From the NCBI GenBank assembly GCA_035582835.1, contig JAYKAV010000007.1, positions 111,377 through 175,376 of the forward strand: DNA of 64,000 nt, given 5' to 3'. Shown one piece after another: positions 1 through 10,404 of this stretch. Numbering within the stretch: the first letter of the stretch is position 1; each line of letters starts with the position of its first letter. A program made the translations under genes and the position numbers. Under the pieces are notes generated by a model. It was not told the origin of the DNA and did no database searches. It saw nothing but the letters and a program-made list of their open reading frames with translations. The stretch is from Phoebastria nigripes. Lineage: Eukaryota; Chordata; Aves; Procellariiformes; Diomedeidae.

Positions 1-229
1 TTAGGCTCACTTCGGCCTCCAACACAGTCAGCTCTTGGGACCTCCCTGTCACTCCAGAAATACAATTGGGTTCTGCCCCTTTATAGCTTGATGGCATCAG
101 GGTACACTGTGCACCGGTGTCTACGAGAGCCTTATACTCCTGTGGGTCTGATGTGCCAGGCCACCGAATCCACATAGTCCAGTAAACCCGGTTGTCCCTT
201 TCCTCCACCTGGCTGGAGGCAGGGCCCCT
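1..229 (-). pseudogene. pro: Retroviral protease (pro) N-terminal fragment, cut by window edge
   Basis: The frame is open for about 76 codons from 229 down to 1. It carries the aspartic-protease active site Asp-Thr-Gly-Ala at 121-110, preceded by Ala-Leu-Val and followed by a Cys-Thr-Leu-Met-Pro stretch, the usual retropepsin setting. In a provirus this enzyme dimerises and cleaves Gag and Gag-Pol. It lies in the same frame as gag, separated by a single TAG at 230-232, with no overlapping frame. The second half of the protease is outside the window, so I cannot say whether the enzyme was intact. No stop occurs in the visible part. Confidence 0.8.
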
Positions 230-1470
230 CTAATCCTGGTCATCATGTTCATTACTCGCTTCTTGTAAATATGAATCAGCAGTCCCTTTACTAAGATCGG
301 AAGTGGAATCAGCCCTTCTGCGCTGTCTGGGGAACTGCTCGCTGGAAGCTGGAGCAGCAGTTTTCCTGGAAGAACCCCCTTTTGTGATTGTTCTTCCTTG
401 CAATTCACGTACCCGTGCTTCAAGAGTCGAGGTAGATTTTCCATCCCACTTCCTCATGTCCTCTCCGTGGTCACACAGGTAGAACCATAGGGTGCCCCAG
501 GGTGTGTATCCAGGATATCTTCTCTCTTGAGCAGAGGGATGCTTACTCCTAATGGCTGAGATACTGGCCCGTGCAGGTGGGGAGTAGGACANATCCTCTT
601 TGANTTGCTGGAACTCCTGGGACAGTTTCCCGGCTATCATGTCCGGCAGTTTCTCCACAGCCGCAATGCAGGCCTGTAGGGAGGAAGAGAGATTTCCTTC
701 ATATTGCTGGAGTTGGCCAGCCAGTTCATGCACTGTTTTTTCCTGTCCATCTTTCCAGGTCATTACTGCCAATGAGTCTGCATACAATGCTGGTGCGCTC
801 CGTACAAACTTGCGCCACATGGGTCAGGTGCATTTGACTTCATCTGGATCTTTGGGTAACTGCTNGTTGTTCAGGTCATCATAAATCACCTCCAGCACAG
901 CTAATTCCCTCAGGTACTGGATATTCCTCTCCATGGTGGTCCACTTGCCTGGGTGACATACATCATCTTCCTTGAAGGGATACCTTTCCTTCACACCTGA
1001 CAGGAGTCACGTCCAGAGGCTGAGGACTTGTGCCCCTNTTCCAATCGCTTTGTCAATGCCCCCTTCCCTCGGAAGGGAGCCCAGCTGCTTGGCTTCCTTA
1101 CCCTCTAATTCCAGGCTACTGGCCCCGTTATCCCAGCATCGGAGCAGCCAGGTGACAACGTGCTCGCCTGGATGACGGCTGAAATCTTTTTGCATATCTC
1201 GCAGCTCATTCAGGGATAGGGATCGGGTGGTTACCATCTCATTTGTGGGTTCTGCCTCTTCCTCCTCCTGTTCTCGAGATGGCCCTGGTTCATCTTCACC
1301 CCTTACTAAACCAGCTGATATTCTTGTGTGTTTCTTCTTGTGTATAGAGGCGACTGATACTGGCATGGGTTGGTTCTCTGGTTCAGCCGCAGTGACTGTC
1401 GCTGGGGTTTGAGTAGCTGCAGTGCCTGTTGCGGGGGTTTGAATAGCCACAGTGCCTGTCATGGGGGTTT
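230..1470 (-). pseudogene. gag: Decayed endogenous retroviral gag
   Basis: This is the structural polyprotein frame of the ERV on the minus strand, ending at TAG 230-232. Two in-frame TGA stops lie at 1009-1007 and 826-824. Both sit where CGA (Arg) would fit, so CpG decay is the likely cause. Four Ns (1038, 865, 604, 592) obscure single residues. Visible parts in order are a Thr/Ala-rich repeat region, a Lys and acidic Glu-rich segment, a helical Trp-rich domain with Leu-Asn-Glu-Leu-Arg-Asp near its start, and a C-terminal Lys/Arg/Ser-rich tail. No Cys-His zinc knuckle is visible. The sequence resembles gag-like predicted proteins seen across bird genomes (recollection). At its upstream edge the frame is shifted by one base in the 30-bp repeats. 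Confidence 0.82.
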
Positions 1471-1500
1471 TGAGTAGCCACAGTGCCTGTCGGCGGGGCT
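1385..1500 (-). repeat. 30-bp tandem repeat in N-terminal gag, about 4 copies
   Basis: Four successive copies share the core AGTGCCTGT (+ strand). The unit is 30 bp, hence in-frame 10-residue repeats rich in Thr, Ala and Gln-Thr-Pro. One copy is 31 bp because of an extra T (1468-1471), which causes the frame switch between leader and gag. The outermost copies are partial or diverged. Confidence 0.8.
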
Positions 1501-1865
1501 GATTTCTGGACAGTATTCCTAAATAGTTGTTTAACCCTAAACAAGACCTGAACCACATTCAGGAAACATAGCAATAGGAACATGCTTGTTTGAACATCCC
1601 AAGGATATTCAAAATTCTTAAGAACTGTTGTGGAGGGCTTCATGAAGAGGATAGAAGAAAAAGGCGTTTCTGGAGATGTGAAAGGGAAGGTGAAGGAGTG
1701 GGGGAAAGTGTCCCCCCCTGTCTCCCCCATAGATTGGTTCTCTGAGGAGAAAAGGTAAAGAGTGTAATTATTAATAGTTTCTGAGAGGTGGCTCCTGAGG
1801 TATGGAGATGACGGCAATGCTGAGTATAAATACCAGATTAAACTCACGACCAATAATTTTATCAT
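1471..1865 (-). pseudogene. Hydrophobic leader ORF upstream of gag
   Basis: An ATG at 1865-1863 opens a frame that runs into the 30-bp repeats, where an extra T in the + strand run at 1468-1471 moves the repeat-encoded residues into the gag frame. Without that insertion leader and gag would be one protein. The first 19 residues are strongly hydrophobic and resemble a signal anchor. Residues about 93-110 form a second hydrophobic stretch rich in Leu, Phe and Val, followed by basic residues. Two N-glycosylation sequons lie between them (Asn-Tyr-Thr at 33, Asn-Gln-Ser at 43). This recalls the membrane-directed glyco-Gag leaders of some retroviruses, but I do not recognise the sequence. It could also be chance coding in the 5' leader. 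Confidence 0.45.
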
Positions 1866-2117
1866 ATCATAAAAGTGTTACACAGTGCAGCAAAATGATA
1901 ACCTTGACCCAGCTCCGAGCAGTGATAAACAGCACAACAGGGAACATACACTGCAAGTAAGGTATTACATAACACAGTGTTGAGAGCCAGCCCCACAATT
2001 TTGAGAGCCAATGAATCAACATTGTCAGCAGCGACTATTAAACGAATATAAAGAATGCTTTTAACAAATTTGCCTTAACACGCTCTGGTCAGATCTGTCA
2101 TTATCTCAACCCTTCGT

Positions 2118-2135
2118 GCCCCACGTTGGGCGCCA
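2118..2135 (-). promoter_or_regulatory. Retroviral primer binding site, tRNA-Lys type
   Basis: The minus strand reads TGGCGCCCAACGTGGGGC, the complement of a tRNA-Lys (Lys1,2-type) 3' end used by several retroviruses to prime minus-strand DNA. All 18 bases match the form I know. It lies 8 bp inside the LTR end (bases 2136-2143 between), a larger gap than the usual 0-3 bp. Confidence 0.88.
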
Positions 2136-2266
2136 AAAAGGACTGTTGTGGTTTAACCTGGCAGGCAGCCAAACACCACACAGCCACTCACTCACTCCCC
2201 ACTCCCCCAGTGGGATGGGGGAGAGAATCGAAAAAAAGTAAAATTCGTGGATTGAGATAAAGGCAG

Positions 2267-2272
2267 TTTAAT
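2267..2272 (-). terminator. LTR polyadenylation signal (ATTAAA)
   Basis: ATTAAA on the minus strand, in a segment (TTTATTAAACTG-like) shared with the solo LTR. It would mark 3' end formation in R when used in the 3' LTR. Confidence 0.6.
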
Positions 2273-2429
2273 AAAACAGAAAAGGAAGGGAAAATAATAA
2301 TAATACTAGTAATAATAATGATACAATATACAAAATGAGTGATGCACAATGCAATTGCTCACCACCCGCCGCCCGATGCCCACCCGGTCCCCGAGCAGTG
2401 ATCGCTGCTCCCCAGCCAACTCCCCCCAG

Positions 2430-2437
2430 TTTATATA
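2430..2437 (-). promoter_or_regulatory. LTR TATA box
   Basis: TATATAAA on the minus strand, placed about 250 bp into the LTR. The same box occurs at the matching place in the solo LTR. Transcription would start about 25-30 bp downstream, toward lower coordinates. Confidence 0.7.
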
Positions 2438-2693
2438 CTGAGCATGACATCATATGGTATGGAATACCCTGTTGGCCAGTTTGGGTTAGCTGTCCTAGCT
2501 ATGCTCCCTCCCAGCTTCTTGTGCACCTGGCAGAGCATGGGAAGCTGAAAAGTCCTTGACTAGTGTAAACACTACTTAGCAACAACTAAAACATCAGTGT
2601 GTTATCAACATTCTTCTCATACTAAATCCAAAACACAGCACTATACCAGCTACTAGGAATAAAATTGACTCTACCCCAGCTGCAACCAGGACA

Positions 2694-5345
2694 GTCAGCA
2701 TTTCCCCTTCTTTCCGTCGGCATTTCCCCTTCTGTCCTTTGGCAATTCCACTTCTCTCTGTCAGTAGTTCTGGCTATGTCTGTCAGCAGTTCCCCTACCG
2801 TCTGTCGGCATTTCCGCCTACGACCATCGGCATTTCCCTTTAGGTCCATCGGCATTTCCGGCTACGTCCGTCAGCATTTCCGGCTACGTCCGTCAGCAGT
2901 TCTCCTTCTCTCGTTCAGCAGTTCTGCTCATGTCCGTTGGCAGTTCCCCTTCCATCCGTCAGCAGTTCTGCTTACGTCCATCAGCATTTCTGCCTGCGTC
3001 CGTCAGCATTTCCGCCTGCATCTGTTGGCAGTTCCCTTTCTGTCTGTTGGCAGTTCCCCTTTTGTCTGTCGGCATTTCTGCCTACGTACTTCGGCATTTC
3101 TCCTTCTGTCTGTTGGCAGTTCCACCTGCATCCATCGGCATTGCCCTTTCTGTCCATCGGCAGTTCCGCCTGCTCCATCAGCATTTCCCATTCTGTCCAT
3201 CGGCATTTCCGCTTCTGTCCGTTGGCAGTTTGGCCTGCGTCTGTCAGCAGTTCCCCTACCATCTGTCGGCAGTACACCTTCTGTCCGTCGGCATTTCTGC
3301 CTAGGTCCGTTGGCATTTCCCCTTCTCTCCATCGGCACTTCTGCTTACATCCATCGGCATTTCCCTGTCTGTCCATTGGCATTTTTGCCTATGTCTGTTG
3401 GCATTTCTCTTTCTGTCCATCGGCAGTTCCACCCACATCTGTCAGTAGTTCCCCTTCTGTCTGTCAGCATTTCCTGTCACGTATGTCGTCAGCATTTCCT
3501 GTCACGTCCCCTTCTGTCCATCGGCAGTTCCACCTACATCCATTGTCATTTCTCCTTCCATCCTTCGGCAGTTCCCCTTCTGTCCGTTGGCATTTCTGCC
3601 TGCGACCGTCAACAGTTCACCTTCCGTCCATGGGCATTTCCGCCTACGTCCGTCAGCAGTTCCNACAACGTCTGTCGGCAGTTCCCCTATTGTGCATCGG
3701 CATTTCTGCCTACGTCCATCAGCATTTCCCCTTAGGTCCGTCAGCATTTCCACTCACGTCCATCAGCATTTCTGCCTATGTCCATCAGCATTTTCCCTTA
3801 GGTCCGTCTGCATTTCCCCTTAGGTCCATCAGCATTTCCACTCACGTCCGTCAGAATTTCCACCTATGTGCGTCGGTAGTTCCGCTCACGTCCATTGGCA
3901 GTTCCCCTTCTGTCCGTCAGCAGTTCCACCTACATCCATCTTCATTTCTCCTTCCGTCCTTCAGCATTTCTCCTTCCGTCCATCAGCAGTTCCCCTTCTG
4001 TCCATCGGCATTTCCACCAACGTCCGTCGGCAATTCCCTTTCCGTCCATCAGCAGTTCTGCCTACGTCCGTCAGCAGTTCCCCTTCCGTCCGTCAGCATT
4101 TGCACCTATGTCCATCGCATTTCCCCTTAGGTCCGTCTGCATTTCTGCCTCCTACATCCTTCACATTTCCCCTTAGGTCCATCAGCATTTCTGCTCACGT
4201 CCATAAGTATTTCTGCCTACGTCTGTCAGCAGTTCCCACGACATCTGTCGGCAGTTCCCCTTCTGTCCATCGGCATTTCCGCCTACATCCATCGGCATTT
4301 CCCCTTAGGTCCGTCGGCATTTCTACTCACGTCTGCCAGCATTTCCACCTACGTCCGTTGGCAGTTCCGCTCACGTCCATTGGCGGTTCCCATTCCATCC
4401 GTCAGCGGTTCCGCTCACGTCCATTGGCGGTTCCCTTTCTGCCTGACGGCATTTCCATCCACATCCGTCGGCATTTCCCCTTCTGTCCGTTGGCAGTTCT
4501 GCTTACGTCCATTGGCAGTTCCGCTCACATCCGTCAGCGGTTCCCCTTCTGTCTGTCGGCAGTTCCACCCACATCCATCTTCATTTCTCCTTCCGTCCTT
4601 CGGCATTTCTCCTTCTGTCCATCAGCAGTTCCCTTTCTGTCCGTTGGCATTTCTGCCTACGTCCATTGGCAGTTCCCCTTCCATCTGTCGACAGCTCCAC
4701 TCATGTCCGTTGACGGTTCCTCTTCAGTCTGTCGGCAGTTCCACTCACGTCCGTCGGCAGTTCACCTTCTGTCTGTCAGCAGTTCCGCTTCTGTCCATCG
4801 GCAGTTCCGCCTACATCCGTCGCCATTTCCGCCTACGTCCAATGGCATTTCCCTTTCTGTCTGTCAGCTGTTCCACCTACGTCCGTCAGCAGTTCCCCTT
4901 ATGTCCGTCGGCAGTTCCGCCTATGTCCGTCAGCATTTCCCCTTCCGTCCATCGGCAGTTCTGCCTACGTTCATCNCATTTCTGTCTAGGTCCTTCACAT
5001 TTCCCCTTAGGTCCGTTGGCATTTCTACCTATGTCCGTCGGCGGTTCCCCTTCTGTCCGATGGTGGTTCCACCCACATCTGTCGGCATTTCCCCATCCGC
5101 CCGTCAACAGTTCCCCTTCAGTCCCTTGGCAGTTCCCCTTCCATCCATCGGCAGTTCTGCCCGTGTCCATCAGCAGTTCCCCTTCTGTCGTCGGCAGTTC
5201 CCCTTCTGTCCATTGGCATTTCACTTTCTGTCTGTCGGCAGTTCCCCTTTTGTCCATTGGCAGTTCCGCCTATGTCCCTTGGCATTTCCCCTTCTGTCTG
5301 TTGGCAGTTCCACCTTCGTCCGTTGGCAGTTCCCCTTCTGCATGA
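2694..5345. repeat. 22-bp minisatellite, about 120 copies
   Basis: The consensus unit is close to GTCCGTCGGCATTTCCGCCTAC, with alternative endings such as CCCCTTCTGT or CCCCTTAGGT in place of CGCCTAC, and CAGTTCC in place of CATTTCC. Units follow one another without spacers. The consensus carries up to four CpGs, and most differences between units are C-to-T or G-to-A at those CpGs (CCGT to CTGT or CCAT, TCGG to TTGG). Because 22 is not a multiple of 3 and the unit has no stop on the + strand, all three + frames stay open for hundreds of codons with a 22-residue period. The array ends near 5345 in unique AT-rich sequence. At least three irregular-length units occur (near 3480, 4150 and 4975). 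Confidence 0.95.
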
Positions 5346-8300
5346 TAGTTTTCAAAATTCTTGATTTATTAGAGCTTACAGATGCGACCCACAATTTTCA
5401 TTTTAGCTTTTTTTCTTTTTTTTAAAATATAATGTTTAAAAGCTATTTAATTATACAATCTATTGATATATCTATAGGCAGTTTCGCTTTTCTGACTGAA
5501 TGCTGTCTCTCTGGGTGTTGACACCAGATGAAAAGTTGTATAGGTTATTAGCAAGAAAAAAAAAAATACATGAAGTACTTTTCTTTCTTCTCCTGCCCAG
5601 AGGTCCTTTGCCAGGGAAGATGCTCCAATTCTCGCATATCTCAAAATTAGCAATACATTCTGCAAAATCTCTACATTTAAAGAAAACTGTTAAGTTTAAG
5701 TAAGGAAGAATAAATCAGATTTACTGCAAGAAAGAAGAAACACTGTTTCTTTATCAAATTCCATTTTTCTTTAACAGCCTCTCACCTGTCAGTTTGATAA
5801 TGGCTGCTTGATTCTGCGCTCACATAACTGGGGACAATTCCTGTTCCAATCTACATTATGTTCATCTGTTAATCTGATGACAGAATTTGTCTCCTTAGGC
5901 AACAAATCTGGGGACTAGAATTTATCCACCACTAGGTTTCATTCCACTGAAGGGTAAATTAAGGTGGATTTGTAAGGTCTTTGTTTATCCGAAAAATTTA
6001 AATATATTGAAAGAACTTGAAAGCAGATTTAATTTAAGAGAAAAGTAAGGCCATTATATAAACAGCAGCAGATCTCATCCAGAATATGTTACATAAATAT
6101 CATGCTATCAAACAAGAAATGTAAATTATCATACATACTCTATAATTGAAAAGTGTATTATACATTAGTGAAGTCACCCATTTATCTAATCATAATCAGT
6201 TCCAATAAAATCCCATTCAGGAAAGTTGAGTGTAGTTCAGGGTGGATGGTTATGAAGATATCAGTCATGTGAGTATCCACTGAAACAGTTTTGAAAGATA
6301 GTTCTTATACATAGAAATCCAATTATTGCATACCTCATATGTAAGAAACTTACACTGATAGGGGCTAAAACTGTGGCATTCAGAACTAGAAAAAAGTCAA
6401 GCAAGTGTACTGAATAACTCTATTTTAAATAATGTTTTAAGGAAATTTTTACTCAAACAAGGTTTTACATTTGCAAGAAGTCATTACAAGAATGACATAG
6501 TGTTTAATGCTAATAAGAGATGGTTCAAAAGCAGGGGAAAAATCCTGATATATCATTTGAAGGTTCTGATGATGTACAGTTTGGATCCAAACCTCCCATG
6601 CTTCATTTTATAAATCCAACCTTTCAGAAGGAGAAATTCTGATTGACCAAACAGATACAAGTCTGTTACAAAAGGAGGTAAAGTGAAACCATTTTCTATC
6701 ATCACTGCTGCCCTTCTACTGTAGCATTTTAGATAAAATAGCCTCCAGACATGAACAATAAGTGGTTTTGTTGAGCTTGTTGGCATAAAAAGACATGAAA
6801 CAGACTAATTTTGCCATTCATACAGTACATCATTCCACATGAATTGCAGGAACATTTGCTATCTTGGTTTCAACAAAAATGCCGGTGACTTAATCCAACA
6901 GTAAGGTAATATGAATAAAATGTATATCATGACTACAGCTGAAGAAGCAGTTCGTGACGAATACTTAATTTGGTACCATTAGACTCTTCTGAAATTATCA
7001 TTAATGATTTTTTTTCTGGTCCTCCATTTATTGTGCACAGCTGCTCACCTAATCACTTGCATAAATTTATCTTAACCTATGGATTATTTATTATACATCC
7101 GTCACTCTTCCAACCTAAGCTATACTGATTTTCTCTCTTCTACATGTTCCAAAATTTAAACTTTCTATATGGCTAGTCCCCATTCCGTTGTGAATACTCA
7201 TGTACATACATACTGATAGCAATATTTACATGCAGATATATTCAAATCACTTTTGAATCCATCAATAGCATGGAGAATAACAACTCAAATGTCTAAATAT
7301 TCTTCATTAAAATGGGGTACAAGAAGTGAGAAAACATAAGCTTGACAAAAAGAATATCCATATATCCTCTCTAATTTTTTTGGTACTTACTAAGCTCCAG
7401 GTATAATCCTCCGTCAAATACTGCAATTCCACCTTATTTCTTATCTTGTGATATGTTTGTTTCTTCACAAAATCCAGTGGATTCTGAACAAAGGGGCTTC
7501 TTCAGAAACTCATGGGAAAAAAATTAACCATTTTCACTACCCTGTTCTTGCAGCTGTAGCTAGCCCTGATTTGCTCTGCTTTGCCTGGCTAGATGTACAA
7601 CCATATATACATGCAATTTATCCAATTTTAATAACATATGAGTAGATTAGGGCACTTGGAAAATAACCATGATGATCCACAGGAGTGATCAGGATACCTT
7701 ATTCCCATTTTTATGTTCTATTGCAATATTTGAAAGCAGGAGAGAGCTAATTTACAAGCATATAGGCTGTTTTTAAGAGGAAATTCCAAAGGAGTTGTCA
7801 ACCACATGTAGACAGAAACCAGCTGGCCAAACTAAACATTGTACTTGCAAACATATCATGTTAGAAGTGACTCTTGGCTGGACATAGGCCCTCTTCCCAC
7901 TTCACTTGCTTCTAAGCCTTTCTGATGTCATATGTGCCAAGTTAAATATCATTCCCTTATTCTGAAAAACATATCTTATGGGCTACATGCAGAGAAGCCA
8001 CCAGATCTAGACCACAAAGGACACGCAAGAAGCCTACTGACTAGAAAAGCATCTGTAGGAAGTGAGGAGAGACATAAAGAGGGACCCGAACTATCCCCAT
8101 GCACCAGCACAGATGCCCTGAACATTCCTTACTTCGTGAAGAGGGCCAGCCTATTTCTCCATTTTGTTTTCCTTTCTAGTACCTCTTAATTTAGATGAGA
8201 TGTAGAGAGCTCCAAAGCTCCATATGCAACTCTGTAAGAAGCCACTGTACGATCATTCATTTCCATTTCTTAGTAGGCTTATATGCGACTGAATTGCCCT

Positions 8301-10404
8301 GGTCAAAATTATCTGCTGTTCTCGCACTCCAGCCTTGACAATGGCTACATTGTTTGACACTTCTGGGAGATGTCCTTCACATCAGTAGGTTTGCAATCAA
8401 ACCAAGGTAAAGCTAAGAAATGCTGTATGCCTTTGTATATCTGACTTCAGAGATCCCTCTTCTACTTATCTCATGATATGCTTGTTGTTCTACTTGCTAT
8501 TTTCCTTTTCAAACTATGGGAACACAGACCATGGGTGGAGGATTGACATGCTCAGCATTTACTAATACTGCCTATAAAACCTCTGAATTAACATGAAACC
8601 ACAGGGTGTTACTTTCTAAGCCACAGCATACTGTGCTGCTAGAGTTAGCTCAGTGAAGTAAGATGCACTCAAAAGACACGTACACGTAGGAAAACTAGTC
8701 TTCACCAGTTCTACTGCGCAGGAACAGCTTTAAACATCTCAACCACAATCACATAATTCTAATTACAAAACACACAGTACAAAAAGGAGATCTAACTGAT
8801 CTCTGTAGAAGAAAATACACTACAGTTACAGAAAGGCCAAATACCATAAAGAGCTAGATGGGCTCATGGCAAGAATTTAAGAGAAGATCAAATACTGCAA
8901 GCATAAAGAGTTTCAATGCTGGAGAACTACGTCCAAAGAATCAAGAGGTGATAAGGTGCGGGAGGAATGCTATGCCCAGTATTCTGTACCTAGAATTTAA
9001 TTCCATTCTCTGACTGTCCCAACAGCTTTAAGAGATTTTCTTCTTCTTCATCTCAGCCTGTAAAAATAGTTTTACTAATATACTGATGTGAGGATCAACT
9101 CTTGTAACAATATTCTGAAAACCCACTGTTTAATATTTTGGTCTTGATTCTGGAAGATTCATCTTGACAGAGGGTATGAAAGACCTCACTTAAAATCTGT
9201 GGATATTGTTCACTGTGAGAACTCCAATACCCTCACACTCCCTACAGAACATTTCTTTGCAATCCCAGTAGAAAGTGTGAACTTTAAAGTGTTTCATTTA
9301 AGAAAAATAATTCTACAGTAGAAAAACTTTCTGTAAAGTTACGCAGAAAGCTAAAACCTGCTTACTGTTCTCCTTCCCAGTTCATACAGTCTAGCTTAAA
9401 CCAGCAGTGAACAATTTTGAAATATGCTGGGCTTTAGCCAGCAGTTTAAATGAGTATATGTGATTTAGTTCATATTTCCAGGCCTCTTTATTAAATACCT
9501 CCCAGTTCCATCTTGCCTAATATTTGATCCAGCAAGTTTAATGACCATTCTTTCATTAAACATTACAGGCTTTTTAAGACCTTGGCAGTGCTGCATTTCA
9601 TTCAATAACCTAGTGCTACTACAAAGTCAACACTGAGTGCCAAGTTAATCCCTCGTGTCCACTAATTATGTCCAGTGCTGCAGCTTCTTGGGTGAGCCTG
9701 AATCACTGTGGAAGTGCAGGATTTCCAGGCCAATGGATTCAGCACTCCAGCTATATCTCATGTCTTGACACTAGATGTCAGCGAAGGGTAATTGTTGTCT
9801 CAATTTAGAGGCCAGCCCAGGTAGCTGCTAGCAACCTCTGTTAACGTTTTATAGCAAAGGTGAAGTATAGCTTAATACAAGCATCTGACATATATTACAA
9901 TAAAAAAGGATATAGTTGTCTAGTGTTTTTAAAGTCAGTCGTAAAAGATGAATAATGACGCAGTTTAAAGCTAAAAGACAGCTGCCAAGCTGAATGGCCA
10001 TGATGGATGTCTAAACACCCAGTGTAGAGAAAACCTGTTCCCTAGGGACCACCATCCAAAAAATTAATTACTACGATTCAGCATCTTTAAATGTGCCACT
10101 TAATATACTGCCACCATAATTAAATTTCCAGCCCTGTGACCTTGAGACCATTTCCTGAGATAATAAATGAGATCAAGGTTTAATCGATGCAGATGCAAGT
10201 AGAAACTGTCCGAGGAAGCACAAAACCATCACAATATAGTCAAGGTCAGGAAAGAAAAACCAAGTGAAGCTGCGAATCAACACTAATTGCTTTCTTATGA
10301 TAAAAGATGTTTATTTTAATTTGCTTTATTTGCAAACAACAGTTCCATTGTAGAGTCTCTGACAGCAGCTTTTAAACGCTAGCCACAGATTAAGTCAGTA
10401 GAGG

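Larger units (their letters stand above)
1..2693 (-). mobile_element. Endogenous retrovirus, 5' part of a provirus (LTR-PBS-leader-gag-pro)
   Basis: Read on the minus strand, the parts come in proviral order: LTR (2693 down to 2144), primer binding site (2135-2118), a hydrophobic leader ORF, gag, and the start of protease at the window edge. Pol, env and the 3' LTR would lie beyond position 1 and are not visible. The gag frame is broken by two TGA stops and a 1-base frameshift, so the copy is dead for Gag. The lysine-type primer site fits class II/betaretrovirus-like relatives, but gag lacks the usual zinc knuckles, so I do not assign a named family. The TGTCCTGG-type LTR resembles LTRs common in many bird genomes; that is recollection, not a search. 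Confidence 0.9.
2144..2693 (-). mobile_element. 5' LTR of the ERV (550 bp)
   Basis: On the minus strand the LTR starts TGTCCTGG and ends CCACAACA, giving imperfect inverted termini. A TATATAAA box lies at 2437-2430 and an ATTAAA polyadenylation signal at 2272-2267, so U3, R and U5 can be placed roughly. A G-rich tract (2392-2365, minus strand) follows the TATA box. Both ends are supported by the solo copy at 36177-36701, with which it shares most of U3 and the end of U5. The outer end at 2693 touches the minisatellite directly. Confidence 0.88.

Noticed and set aside
121..444. 107-codon minus-strand ORF at gag-pro junction
   Set aside because: It is in a different frame from gag and protease and shows none of their motifs.
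2694..5345. CRISPR-like array
   Set aside because: Units are contiguous without spacers, variable, and in a vertebrate genome. It is a minisatellite.
3866..5425. 519-codon + strand ORF and other long ORFs at 2665-5425 as genes
   Set aside because: They are frames of the 22-bp array, open in all three + frames and partly on the minus strand. No start context, domain or codon bias supports coding.
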